64,000 bases of DNA from Enchytraeus crypticus. Taxonomy: Eukaryota > Annelida > Clitellata > Enchytraeida > Enchytraeidae. The stretch lies in NCBI GenBank assembly GCA_905160935.1, contig CAJHZI010000649.1, forward strand, positions 1-64,000, given 5' to 3'. Below, one piece after another: positions 50,414 through 58,628 of the stretch (position 1 is the stretch's first letter; each line of letters begins with the position of its first letter). The notes beneath the pieces are model-generated. The model saw only the letters and a list, made by a program, of their open reading frames with translations. It ran no database searches and was not told the DNA's origin. Both the position numbers and the translations under genes were made by a program.

Positions 50414-53400
50414 TTCCGCTTTCCTATTGGTTATAGTTGTTTCTAATATAGTAAATATATCCACTCCACTCAATCCGAACGCCTCTCTTTACTTGGTAGG
50501 CTTATATTGCATTCTTGATGAAAGGTGCCATTTATTTGACTACCACTCGGAAAAAGGAATTAAGGTAATAGATTTAAGTCAAACTGAAAGTATTAGAAAT
50601 CTAATCTTATTGATATTTTGGAATATCAACTAGTATCTAGTAGTTTATATTTGCATGTGTAAAAGTCATTCTGTGCCTTTATGTATCTGCCAGTGAACCT
50701 ATTTATCCGCATAGCATTAGGCTATAGTCCGCTCCGTCTTTCAAACCAACCATTAATCCATCTTTCATTGACACATTTTGTTCTAGAGGTGGTTCATCAT
50801 TTCTTTCCTCATATCAACTAAATGAACGTTTAAGAAATATTTTTGTGCTTTTTAGGTTAATTTTATTATTCATTAGAAATAAGAGCAATTTTGGATAATA
50901 AATTTTTAATATTTTGAAGTTAATTAAGTTTAATTCTCTAGGCTCTAGGTATGTTATACACCTCGAATCAGTTGAACTGTAATTTTTCAGTCACTGCGGC
51001 CGTCACTAAAATTTCCTGAAGTATGAAGTTATCACTAGCTTTCTGCTGAACATCAGACTGAGCGTTACATATTCATACCCGAATCTGCTTTCATGAGTTG
51101 ACCTTTAACCCTATTTAAAATCTGTGCATTGATCAAAACTTTGTCCAGCCGATACTTTGGGATAGGAAGTAGGATATCAGTTGGACTTTTCAAGAGTTTA
51201 GAGGATAGATATTCACAGACTAATTCTATAAAATGTGCTCTAAATCGTGAAACACGATTTAAATTTAAGGACTGATTCTAAAACTTACGTAAAACAAAAG
51301 GCAGTGATTACTAATTACCAACCATAGAAGGGCAAGGAGAAATAACGAAAACTACAAAAACAGAAAATAAGCAGATAGCAAAATAGCACATGCTTTTCTC
51401 ATGTGTGTGACCATACGACCAAAAACACATTTATTAGTTGGACTCACTCAATTTCAAATGAAGAATCTCTTCAGAAAATTAGTAGGCTATAAATAAAAGC
51501 TACAAAAATATCAATAAAATTTAAACAGGATATATCATATTGGGTATATAGGATACTAAAGGGTATAATAGAAAATTAACGCATGAAAAAAGGGCTAAAG
51601 ACATACCGAGGTGAAGGATGCTAGATTAATTATTAAAAACATGTCTCTAGACATCAATATCAAAGCTATGGAAAGCTTAGGATAGAACAGCACATAGAAT
51701 GAGTTATGTGCCATGGACCTGCCGTTAGTTAGTGCAATGAGAGTAAGAGAGAAATCATGAAGGCTCCCTGTTAAGTGTTACATTAAAATGACTCATTCAT
51801 GATGATATCTATTTATATAAAAGAGTTTAGTGGATTGTTTTATCGCTACCAATCTTAATTAATATTTTGAGTTGATTTTGGGAAAATCATGTGCAAAAAG
51901 AACTTACTGATGATTATCTAATAATAAAGTGGAGTAGATATGTCCCCGTGTTGTTTGCGGGTTGCTTGAAGAATTGACAAACCGATGACTGCACGTGTCG
52001 TAGGAGGCGACTAAAGTTCTAAGAGCCATACGAACGTCAGGAAGGGCATTCGGTTGGTGAGCGCCTAGGCTCCAAAAATTGATACAAATTTTAAAGGAAT
52101 AGAAAAGTCTCAAATAGGTGATTAACTGTTGATATGATGTAGGAGAGAGAGGATTTGAGAGAGTCTATTCGTATCCCGACCTTAGTTAAACTGTGATTCA
52201 AGGAAAGATGATGATAATGGTAAAAGTGGAGTTGATAGCTGATATTGTAAAGCACCTGTTTATTGCAAATGGTTTCTTTTTGTTAGAATGTTTGCTGCCA
52301 TTCTATGGAGTAATATAAAGAATCGTAAATCTCGTTTAATTTATTAAACGTAAGTCTCGTTTGGCGCTGTACTCTAATAGGTCTTTCATTGATTGACATT
52401 AGGTTAACAGTAACCGCCATGTGTCCCATGGATCTGGCACTCTTTCCATTGGACACCCAAGTTTGCAGTCTGGAAATTGAAAGTTGTAAGTACGTCATTC
52501 CTCCTCAGTCGTTTTTGCTAATTGATCTTAGTTCCATGCCTTGGGATGCTGATAGAAGAAAAGCTAATCTGACCATGTATTGAAGGTCACAGTCCCAGAT
52601 TACTGAGTCGAGTCTTATGATATTCATTGAGGCAAGCCCAGTCGAACGTTATTAATTGCTGGTATTCAAAGTAATTCATAAATCTAGCTGAATGTCACTA
52701 TTATAAATTATTTATTTTTAGAAATAGCAATTATTTTAAACGTAGTAGAGATTTTGCAGTTTATTTTTATTGTGGCCCGCTAATTATTCAATAGACTCTT
52801 AATACTTTTGTAAGTAATTTATTTCTGTGGCTGCTTCAAAGTACTCAAAATAGGTCAATGTGTCGATTTGGCTGATAAAGTTGGTAAAGCTAAGGTTGAA
52901 GTCAGTTTCCTCACTCGAATGCAATGTCAGTGACGGGCGAGCCCAGGATTTGAACCCCCGCACATACTATCCGCGGTGGAGTATCTTACCGACTTCGCCA
53001 CTGACTCCAGCCTGATAGCTTCAAATAGAGCGCGTGAATGTATAATTAATTTATTATGAAATATATCAGCAACTTGATATGGTACTAGAAATTAAATTAC
53101 TTGAAAATAATAATTTCTTGCAATAGTTGATAAGAGTAGTTACAATATTCGATATTTTGCTACATGTTAACTCATGTGTAGATGCTTACTCAGTGAAGCA
53201 CATAACGTACAGATGGAAGGAAGGACCCATTAAATCGATAACACTCGCCTCTAACATGCTTCTTCCTCAGTTCAAGCTCAGAGGATATAAGCTCTACGAA
53301 AAGACGGAATCGCAGAGTACCGGTTGGCATTTCTTTCTTCTTTCATCGCACCACTCATCGCATTAAATACATTTTAATTTGTGTCCATTTTTAAATATAC

Positions 53401-54673
53401 CTTCATCATAAAGGTACATGTATATTAATTTGAGCATATTGATGCTATTCTTATAATATGAATTATGAGAGAGAGAGAGAAATATGTTTTGTTTTCACAA
53501 AATTTCACAGAGTAATTACATCAATGAATGCGTGACAAAGACTTAAATAGGCATTACCAGAATCTAAGTAATAAGTGCAATACGTCCTGTTAGTGCAAAA
53601 ACAAATAAAAACTGTGCATACGAAATTGAATAGAAAACTACTCCATCAAAGAGGACGCATGGCATCCTATGCGGTTGAACACCCAGTTTTCACTCCAGAA
53701 TCGTTTTCCGGCAAAAGAATCTGAGAGAGTCCAATATACAATCATTTTTATGGAAAGTGAATTATGTTTAATGATATTAAATTATGTATATTTAAATTAT
53801 TTCCTTGTGACCTTACTTGGTAAAGGGAATTTCCGTCTACCTCGTCATCTTATGAAATGTTCAATTAAAAATTTCTTCAGTGAATATGGTATGCATGAAA
53901 AATTAATAGTATACAGTATACGTGCAGCTTAGAAACTATAAAATAATGTCGCAACATTTTGTTTCAGGAAACTACTCTAGATTAGCCGCTCATCTGGGGT
54001 TTGTGCGAGATCTTGGATACTACGTAATCCATCTCTACATTCCATCAAGTCTCCTGGTCATCCTCTCTTGGATTTCCTTCTGGCTCCACGCCAATGCAGT
54101 ACCAGCTCGAGTGGCCCTCGGAATCATGACGGTTCTTACCATGACCACACTCATTTCCAGCACAAATTCTTCTCTACCAAAGATTTCATACCTCAAAAGC
54201 ATCGACGTCTACTTGGTTACGGCCTTCTTTATGGTGTTTGCCGCACTTCTGGAATACGCTGCCGTCAGTTACCTCGGTAACGTTGAGCGGCAGCCGATCA
54301 AGGACGAAGGCAAGAGGTTGTCGACAGTCAGAAGAGCTTTGAGAGCTGCTGAGGGCCTGTGGCCTCGTAGAAGTAGAAGAGATGAACCTCACAGAAGGTC
54401 AAGGACACATAGTGGAGAAAGGCTGCCTCTGGATTGCGAGAGAGTCAATTTGTCATTCCAGGCAGAAGCTATCAGCAGCAGAACTGCAGCCATGCTTCAG
54501 GTTGTTTAGTAAATGTTAATGTATTTTTTGTCTTCAGTAAAGTAATGATTTAAGTTTAGAAAACATTTAGAGATTATTTTTTAAACTGGAATTTATCAAG
54601 ATTTATTGATTTCTATTAGACTTACTGGGATATTTGATAGTTTCTTATGATTTTGGCACTATTTATTCGGAGC

Positions 54674-54711
<38 letters not shown>

Positions 54712-55020
54712 TGCTCTCACAAGTGTGTTAAATTTTATTTAAGTTTCCATAAATACAGCAGTATCACTGGAGTTTTCACGTATACAGGTTTACTCAATAT
54801 AGTCATTCATAACGCATGAGTTAGCTGGTCTAATCGCGTGCTGATGTCATGTTACTCACTGATTTCTTCTATTGGAAGAGATATTTAGAACGTGCATCTG
54901 CCGTTGATCTTTGTATTTGTAGCGGATGTTAAATTCTATTTACTGGTATATTTAATAATTTATAACGATTTTGATGCTGTTTATTTAGAGTACTATATAA
55001 TTACACACACACACACACAC

Positions 55021-55077
<57 letters not shown>

Positions 55078-55163
55078 TAATAGATGGTATGTATGTATGT
55101 ATATATGTATGTATGCATGTATGTATGTATGTATGTAGGTATGTATGTATGTATGTATGTATG

Positions 55164-55194
<31 letters not shown>

Positions 55195-55774
55195 TGTAGT
55201 ATGTATGTATGTATGTATGTATGTATGTATGTATGTATGTAGGTATGTATGTATGTATGTATGTATGTATGTATGTATGTATGTATGTATGTATGTATGT
55301 ATGTATGTATGTATTTATGTATTTATGTATGTATGTATGTATGTATGTAAGTTTATTCTTCTTCAGTGCACTGCCAAGTGGCAGGGTCAAGGTACATATT
55401 CATACTCAAAGTCTGCTTTCTCGCTCCATAAGAGCACTCCTTAGATCAATAAATTAATCCCTTCACAAAGTCTCTGCCTTATCCATACCCTATGTAGCCT
55501 ACAACTTGGGAAAAATATGGCTTCTGAGGTGGTTTTCCGTTGCCGTCCTCAGTTAAGTGGATTAATTACCATTTAATCCTAGGAAAAATATTTCATGGTG
55601 AGGTGTGGGTCCCCTCTTGCCATCCTTAGCTCCTGCCGTTAGTTGCCTCTTACACGCGGCAGATTGTTTGCGGTTGCCCTATTCTGCAGTGGTCCAACCA
55701 CACCCGAGCACAACACGGGGATATGTATGTATATATACATGTAGGACTAAATATATATATATATATATATATTG

Positions 55775-55815
<41 letters not shown>

Positions 55816-56661
55816 GTATATATAGAATAATAATATGACGATTGAATTTTGTCAATTTAAACTCACATATGACATCTGTAAGCTTTCCAGCGACAGTATG
55901 GTACTGTAGGCAGGTTGGTTATGTAGAAGATTTTTACACAAATATTAAATACACCATTTCAAAGTTGATAGTTGAATTCGAAATCTTTGATTTGTGAGCG
56001 ATTTATTTAACTTTAACAATAAAATATAAAAACAATAAAATTAAAAATTTTTTCTGAAATATTTTTACGACGAGATGAGTTCTAGTAAATATTCGAACCC
56101 ATGGTCTCATGCTTATTAAACACGCCATCTATAAATTGAACTAATAACCATCATTTTGGTTATTAAAAATTGCCTATTTAATTTCAATTAATTTAATTTA
56201 ATTAATTATAAATTATCAAAGCTTTAATTGTGTTGCAGTTTATGGAAGCCAACCACTGTAAGATCCCAATTGAACTGCAACAATCCAGATGCCGACGTCA
56301 TCCATTGGGATGTCCACCGGATGCGGAAGGATTTTACGAAAACGGACGCTTCTATCCCTTAAGCAATTCCCGTAAAAACCGGATGGCTAACGTTACCCGG
56401 CTCATTCCCGATGTAGCCAACTCCTCTCCTCTAAAAACCCCCAGTAAATCCGGAAAGGCTTCTGCAGTAAAAGACGGTAAAGCTGAAGGCGGCCAAGAAG
56501 CAGTTAAGAAGTTCCCTTATACCAAAGTATCAGAAGCTATCGATAGATATTCGAGGGCTATTTTTCCAGCAGCTTTCTTCGTGTTTAACGTTACCTATTG
56601 GACTTACTACATTCATGTCAGTCAGTCGACGATGCTTACGGATTTCATTGAAATTATATAA
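29322..56661 (+). CDS. GABA-type Cys-loop ligand-gated chloride channel subunit, complete 8-exon gene
   Basis: Predicted plasma-membrane subunit of a pentameric GABA-gated anion channel. Exons join as 29322-29470, 34763-34887, 46769-46836, 48983-49203, 52403-52485, 53182-53322, 53968-54500 and 56239-56661. That is 1743 bases, 580 residues plus TAA, and every junction keeps phase. Visible features are a signal peptide (about 1-30), ligand-binding domain, Cys-loop C195/C209 with exactly 13 residues between, M1 (about 279-302), M2 (308-329), M3 (341-364), a basic M3-M4 loop and M4 (about 546-567). The Pro-Ala-Arg before M2 is the anion-channel signature. Loop D Arg123, loop B Glu214 and a loop C TGNYSRL motif resemble insect RDL and favour GABA. 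RDL itself is unlikely because M2 and the M3-M4 loop differ; I infer the insect GRD/8916-like branch. Exon lengths 68, 221 and 83 equal those known for vertebrate GABA-A genes. Exon 1 and the last junction are the least certain parts. Confidence 0.88.
29648..29852 (+). mobile_element. LINE 3' fragment with (GA)n tail
   Basis: Begins with the composite piece shared with 24893-25020 and runs through GATGATTTGGAGATTCACTC to GGGACCTGCCTGTAGGCAG, TGCACTAAGAGAGAGAGAGA. Confidence 0.8.
31018..32191 (+). repeat. 35-bp satellite, about 33 diverged copies
   Basis: The unit is approximately TCTCATAGTAGAGCTTAG followed by AATGAAGCGGTTCGGTA. Copies differ from each other at many sites, so the array is old. 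Confidence 0.92.
32230..33072. mobile_element. Fold-back DNA transposon (MITE-like), 843 bp
   Basis: The terminal 28 bases on each side (beginning TACACTGTGTTTTTTTATAA) are perfect inverted repeats. Imperfect inverted pairing continues for about 400 bases per arm to a GC-rich loop near 32640-32690 (GGACGCCGCTGCCGTGGC). The direct repeat GATCATTA (8 bp) flanks it at 32222-32229 and 33073-33080. No transposase frame is present. An 8-bp duplication fits hAT-like or related superfamilies, but the family is not identified. Confidence 0.88.
33280..33660 (+). promoter_or_regulatory. CpG-richer patch, possible alternative promoter (weak)
   Basis: In an AT-rich intron this patch has many CpG words (GACGACTTTTG, ATCCGCCCGATCTCGACAAG, GGCGACGATATCG) and ends in CTTTATAAGACCGGCGG. 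No family match; could be a 5' UTR exon, an enhancer or nothing. Confidence 0.25.
34763..34887 (+). CDS. GABA receptor exon 2: N-terminal helix of the ligand-binding domain
   Basis: It encodes the classic pentameric-receptor N-terminal helix: a Val-Ser-Arg-Met-Ile-Glu-Glu-Leu run followed by [12 protein letters not shown]. The donor is AAAG/GTAACA, leaving phase 1, which matches exon 3. Two acceptors are possible: TAG ending at 34762 (phase 2, matches exon 1) or CCCCAG ending at 34773 (phase 1, would need a different exon 1). I chose the first because it joins cleanly to the signal-peptide exon. Confidence 0.88.
34918..35085 (-). mobile_element. LINE 3' terminus with (TA)n tail
   Basis: On the minus strand CCATGGACCTGCAACTGGGC, AGTGCACTGA runs directly into an alternating TA tract (34965-35000). 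Confidence 0.75.
35100..35360 (-). mobile_element. SINE-like element (family E)
   Basis: On the minus strand the head CTCGTGTTGTGTCCGGGTTG is followed by CACGTGTCGTAGAAGGCCAC, a middle GCGCCTAGGCTCCTGAAAT and a 3' part CCATTCGTATCTTGACC. A TTCTTCTTCTTCCC run at its edge is the simple tail. Two further long copies are at 44900-45130 and 51940-52210. Confidence 0.7.
36222..36372 (-). mobile_element. Family S SINE
   Basis: Carries GGGGATTCAAATCCTGGGCT (B-box) and CGCCCGTTACTGACGTCGCT on the minus strand. Confidence 0.7.
38795..38862 (-). mobile_element. Family E SINE head fragment
   Basis: Only the head, TGTTGTGTCCGGGTTGCTGA to GACTGCAGGTGTCG on the minus strand. A ~17-bp repeat (CTTTGTTCTTATTCTAT) follows at 38870-38970. 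Confidence 0.6.
39733..40003 (+). repeat. 34-bp minisatellite with internal dyad symmetry
   Basis: About seven copies of CATATACGATATCATTTATA followed by TGACATGGTCTAGT. The centre ATATACGATATCGTTTATAT is almost self-complementary, and the left edge carries inverted GACTAGACCATG words. Confidence 0.9.
41865..42085 (+). mobile_element. LINE 3' fragment
   Basis: Ends CCATGGACCAGCCAATAGAC, AGTGCACTGAGAGAGCGAAA. Its upstream part keeps the GAGAAAGACCAAAACCTGG segment of the reverse-transcriptase tail. Confidence 0.7.
43163..43205. repeat. (TA)n microsatellite
   Basis: Uninterrupted alternating TA. Confidence 0.95.
43590..43790 (+). repeat. 29-bp minisatellite, about 7 copies
   Basis: The unit is ATAAGCGTTACCATACTTCG followed by TCCTATTAT, with moderate divergence. 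Confidence 0.88.
44465..44800 (+). repeat. ~65-bp diverged tandem repeat, about 4 copies
   Basis: Recurring words are GATCTAAAACTGATGAAAAT, TTCC and GAATTATTAGCTGTTATCAA. Confidence 0.7.
44900..45130 (-). mobile_element. Family E SINE-like element
   Basis: On the minus strand CCCGTGTTGGGTTCGGGTTA, CTGCAGGTGTCGTAAAAGGC and ATTCGTATCCCGACCCTAGC. Confidence 0.7.
45429..45560 (-). mobile_element. Family S SINE
   Basis: TTCGCCACT and GTCTTACCGA mark the tRNA-like head (read on plus as its complement). The B-box is degenerate (GATTCAAATTC on minus). Confidence 0.7.
46157..46252 (+). repeat. 15-bp minisatellite, about 6 copies
   Basis: Unit CTAATGATGGCTCCA. Confidence 0.88.
46565..46725 (+). repeat. 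12-bp minisatellite
   Basis: Diverged repeats of AATACGAATTAC. It ends about 45 bases before GABA receptor exon 3. Confidence 0.85.
46769..46836 (+). CDS. GABA receptor exon 3 (68 bp)
   Basis: Flanked by a TGTTTCAG acceptor and a GTGCGT donor. It encodes [12 protein letters not shown] then a serine-rich strand ending IAEVNM, the first beta strands of the GABA/glycine receptor extracellular domain (family pattern: PVxVGxxxxxxSxxxxSEVxM). The length of 68 bp is identical to the equivalent vertebrate GABA-A exon 3. It enters in phase 1 and leaves in phase 0. It sits alone, with about 12 kb of intron before it and 2 kb after. Confidence 0.94.
46837..48982 (+). other. GABA receptor intron 3
   Basis: No exon seen in 46840-48660. 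The last 315 bases hold the family C SINE. Confidence 0.6.
48668..48893 (+). mobile_element. tRNA-derived SINE (family C), uninterrupted copy
   Basis: GTGAATTGAACTCTTGCGAG and TTCGAATCCCAGCCGCGCTG (B-box), then CTCGGACATTCACTGGACTG and TGATAGATATCGACATAGTT. It matches 24691-24890 closely. Confidence 0.8.
48983..49203 (+). CDS. GABA receptor exon 4 (221 bp), loops D, A and E
   Basis: It opens with [12 protein letters not shown], the strand carrying the GABA-binding arginine (Arg123 here, loop D). It continues through the loop A core [12 protein letters not shown] and the loop E strand, with N-glycosylation sequons at N134 and N178. The 221-bp length matches vertebrate GABA-A exon 4. The acceptor AAAACAG lacks a long pyrimidine tract, and the donor CTGAG/GTCTGT is weak. 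A SINE ends only about 90 bases upstream, so the branch-point region lies close to repeat DNA. Confidence 0.95.
51535..51745 (+). mobile_element. LINE 3' fragment
   Basis: Ends CCATGGACCTGCCGTTAGTT, AGTGCAATGAGAGTAAGAGA. Confidence 0.7.
51940..52210 (+). mobile_element. Family E SINE-like element
   Basis: Sense copy with head CCCCGTGTTGTTTGCGGGTT, GCACGTGTCGTAGGAGGCGA, middle GGGCATTCGGTTGGTGAGCG and 3' part GTCTATTCGTATCCCGACCT. Confidence 0.75.
52403..52485 (+). CDS. GABA receptor exon 5 (83 bp), Cys-loop
   Basis: It encodes RLTVTAM followed by the signature Cys-loop: Cys-Pro-Met-Asp-Leu, then the Phe-Pro-Leu-Asp core, then the second Cys, and ends in LEIES at loop B. The 13-residue spacing and the FPxD core are invariant features of the family. 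The acceptor is ACATTAG and the donor a consensus GTAAGT. The 83-bp length matches vertebrate GABA-A exon 5. It enters in phase 2 (AG/G, Arg) and leaves in phase 1. Confidence 0.95.
52486..53181 (+). other. GABA receptor intron 5, with a family S SINE
   Basis: A minus-strand SINE at 52880-53010 (B-box GGGGTTCAAATCCTGGGCTC, then GCCCGTCACTGACATTGC). The remainder is AT-rich without features. Confidence 0.65.
53182..53322 (+). CDS. GABA receptor exon 6 (141 bp), loop B end, loop F, pre-loop C
   Basis: It encodes [16 protein letters not shown], the loop B continuation, then a loop F segment and [15 protein letters not shown] leading to loop C. It is one codon longer than the 138-bp vertebrate counterpart. 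The acceptor is TGTGTAG. The donor ACCG/GTTGGC is weak, but the phase-1 join to exon 7 restores the conserved Thr-Gly-Asn-Tyr-Ser-Arg-Leu of loop C, which makes the boundary convincing. Confidence 0.93.
53323..53967 (+). other. GABA receptor intron 6
   Basis: No element recognised beyond a short GA run at 53467-53480; ends TGTTTCAG. Confidence 0.6.
53968..54500 (+). CDS. GABA receptor exon 7 (533 bp), M1-M3 and start of the cytoplasmic loop
   Basis: It encodes GNYSRL, M1 (with [17 protein letters not shown]), the PAR selectivity filter, M2 and M3 (ending [10 protein letters not shown]), then about 75 residues of cytoplasmic loop rich in Arg, including the stretch [20 protein letters not shown]2 reads [17 protein letters not shown], so position 6' is Met316 rather than the Thr of RDL. 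One large exon covers what vertebrate genes split into two. The donor CTTCAG/GTTGTT is weak, and reading on gives a stop six bases later, so the exon must end near here. Confidence 0.95.
55087..55348. repeat. (TATG)n microsatellite, about 260 bp
   Basis: Almost pure 4-bp repeats directly abutting the 3' end of the family D element (in its orientation, downstream of its CACTGAAGAAG tail). Long open frames on both strands are artefacts. Confidence 0.95.
55358..55722 (-). mobile_element. Family D SINE-like element
   Basis: Full-length copy closely matching the palindrome copies, from the head CCCCGTGTTGTGCTCGGGTG to the terminus CTGCCACTTGGCAGTGCACT on the minus strand. Confidence 0.82.
56239..56661 (+). 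CDS. GABA receptor exon 8 (423 bp), end of the loop and M4
   Basis: Begins after a TTGTGTTGCAG acceptor. It encodes the remaining cytoplasmic loop (Cys-rich at first, then Lys/Ser-rich), the conserved pre-M4 residues [11 protein letters not shown]4 (about residues 546-567, ending YWTYYIHVS) and a short extracellular tail before TAA. IDxYSRxxFP is the standard pre-M4 motif of insect GABA subunits. An additional small loop exon in the preceding 1.7-kb intron cannot be excluded, but none is needed for phase. Confidence 0.93.
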   Translation, partial: FMEANHCKIPIELQQSRCRRHPLGCPPDAEGFYENGRFYPLSNSRKNRMANVTRLIPDVANSSPLKTPSKSGKASAVKDGKAEGGQEAVKKFPYTKVSEAIDRYSRAIFPAAFFVFNVTYWTYYIHVSQSTMLTDFIEII

Positions 56662-56785
56662 TGAAACTAGAAGTCCATAAAGTACATTGTAATATTATAT
56701 TCGCATTGCAATATAATTTTAGTGCCATTCAAAATGATGCAATGTAAGACTGTGACATACTATTCAATTTACTAATGCATGAGGC

Positions 56786-56796
56786 AATAAAATAAA
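56786..56796 (+). promoter_or_regulatory. Polyadenylation signals of the GABA receptor gene
   Basis: Two overlapping AATAAA hexamers lie about 125 bases after the stop codon, which suits a short 3' UTR. Cleavage has not been shown. Confidence 0.5.
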
Positions 56797-57444
56797 ATAC
56801 CTTTCAATTGGTGCAAATGAAAAGCAATGCGGTAGACTAGTCAGAAATATTTTGCACTATTATACCATATAATACACTGCAACACTAAAACAGTTGGACT
56901 GATAAACATTTTCAAGCATAAATGTAATAATGCATGAAATTATGCAATACAACATTGATATTGCACATAAAAATAAATTATAAAATACTCTTTATATTGA
57001 AGTCCATATACGTATGGTGGAAAGTTTACAATACAAGAAAGGTCCAAATACATTTATTTGGAAAGGGTCATATTAGAAAAATACATAATTACCATATGAA
57101 TACGTCTTTCTTACTTTTAAACAAGGGCTGAGCTACCTTACTTCTCTAATTGTACTTCCGACTGAAATTGCAGAATTTTGTTATTTAATAATATTATATT
57201 ATAGATATAATTTATTAAGATTGCTTTGTTACAGAAGCCGTCGAACCTATATGCATAATAGGCCTATACATTATTATTGGAAGAAGTTATACAACATTAT
57301 GTCATCCTTTTTCGAGAAGTAGTTTTGCATTACTTTCAGAATATAATAAATTTCAGCAGAGAATAAAATAAATCCGAACCTTAAGCTCAGTTGGATTTTC
57401 GGATTTTTACCAGAATTGTCGCACAGAGATTTCTTAAATCTTAT

Positions 57445-57705
57445 TATAATTATATGTTGCGTCCGAGACACTGAAGAACTGCACGCATCGCAACAGGCGA
57501 CTGAGCAAGAACTGGGGAGGAGAACTGGAAACCACCTCAGAAACCATACTATTCCCATGTTATAGGCTACATTAGGGTGTGGATAAGTAATAGCCTTTTG
57601 TGAAGGGATTAGCACATTAATCGGTGATGTACTCTTTATGGAGCGTGAAAAAGTATATGAATTAGAATATGCCTCTTGGACCTGCAACATAGCAGAACAC
57701 TAGAG
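57445..57705 (+). mobile_element. Diverged family D element (partial)
   Basis: Shares GAAACCACCTCAGAAACCAT, GTTATAGGCTACATTAGGGT and TTTGTGAAGGGATTA with family D, ending GGACCTGCAACATAGCAG. The head is degraded. Confidence 0.6.
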
Positions 57706-57818
57706 ATATTAACATATTAGGACATTTATTTTTAGTTGTCCTATCTGGCCTTAAATCTAACCCATGAATTTATTTGACGTATTTTTCTTACTCTGATTTA
57801 ATTATATCATGTACCAGA

Positions 57819-57822
<4 letters not shown>

Positions 57823-57882
<60 letters not shown>

Positions 57883-57911
57883 GTATTTACATATATATGT
57901 ATATGTATATG

Positions 57912-57966
<55 letters not shown>
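57823..57966. repeat. (TA)n/(TATG)n microsatellite
   Basis: About 140 bases of alternating TA with TATG interruptions, in the interval between the convergent genes. Confidence 0.95.
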
Positions 57967-57974
<8 letters not shown>

Positions 57975-58168
57975 ATTTCATCGTTGACCTATAAGCTCTA
58001 CGATTTCAAAAATCTTTTGTAAGCAGTGATGATACGCAAACCTCAATAACATTATTTTTATGTATACATTTTGTTTTACTTTCTTCCAGATTATGCCCAC
58101 GTCTTGATTACCAGAATAAAAACACTGGACCATTGTTGCCGTAACTGAAGTACTGATTTCTACACTCG

Positions 58169-58300
58169 CTGGAGCCAGTGGCGATGTCCGAGATATTAGA
58201 CTGCGGATCAGTATGTGCAGGGTTCGCATCCTGGGCTTGCCCGTCACTGACGTCGCTTTCGAGTGAGGAAACTGACATTAACATTAGCTGTATCAGCTTT
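58169..58300 (+). mobile_element. Family S SINE
   Basis: GGAGCCAGTGGCGATGTCCG, B-box GGGTTCGCATCC at about 58220, then CCCGTCACTGACGTCGCTTT and GAGGAAACTGACATTAACAT. It lies between the two genes. Confidence 0.75.
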
Positions 58301-58501
58301 TTTACATTTGGTCCAGTTATATCGCTAGCTAAGTTTTTTTACTAGAGATATCGAACTGATGATCAACTAAATGATATTTCAATATCAAAGTCTCCTCTTA
58401 AAGTTTTTTCATAAACTGCCTAATTGTGTAAATCTGGTCGATTGCGAGAATTGCATTTCTTGTAATTTAAATTAAAAGATGTAGTCCTTCATTTCCAGCT
58501 A

Positions 58502-58507
58502 TTTATT
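58502..58507 (-). promoter_or_regulatory. Mp: Candidate polyadenylation signal of multiplexin
   Basis: AATAAA on the minus strand about 120 bases beyond the TGA. Position is the only evidence. Confidence 0.4.
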
Positions 58508-58628
58508 AATTATTCAAATTAACTTACATAGGAAATTACGAGTAATTGTTATAAAACAGATAAGTTCTACCAGTTATAAAATGTAATATAGATCAATAGA
58601 TGATAGCCTACAGATCCTATAGCAAATG

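Larger units (their letters stand above)
49204..52402 (+). other. GABA receptor intron 4
   Basis: Holds TA-type repeats at 49330-49430, a (CT)n run at 50386-50408, a LINE terminus at 51535-51745 and a family E element at 51940-52210. A 171-codon plus-strand frame at 50118-50633 is low-complexity Ser/Leu translated from CT-rich DNA and is not called as a gene. Confidence 0.6.
54501..56238 (+). other. GABA receptor intron 7, microsatellite-rich
   Basis: Holds (TA)n at 54678-54709, (AC)n then (TA)n at 55002-55075, a (TATG)n tract at 55087-55348, a family D SINE-like element and further TA runs at 55750-55808. Confidence 0.75.

Noticed and set aside
50118..50633. 171-codon plus-strand frame rich in Ser and Leu
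   Set aside because: Lies within intron 4 of the channel gene, spans a (CT)n tract, has no domain and no conserved pattern.
55001..55457. Frames of repeated Tyr-Val-Cys-Met or Thr-Tyr-Ile-His
   Set aside because: Translation of (TATG)n microsatellite.
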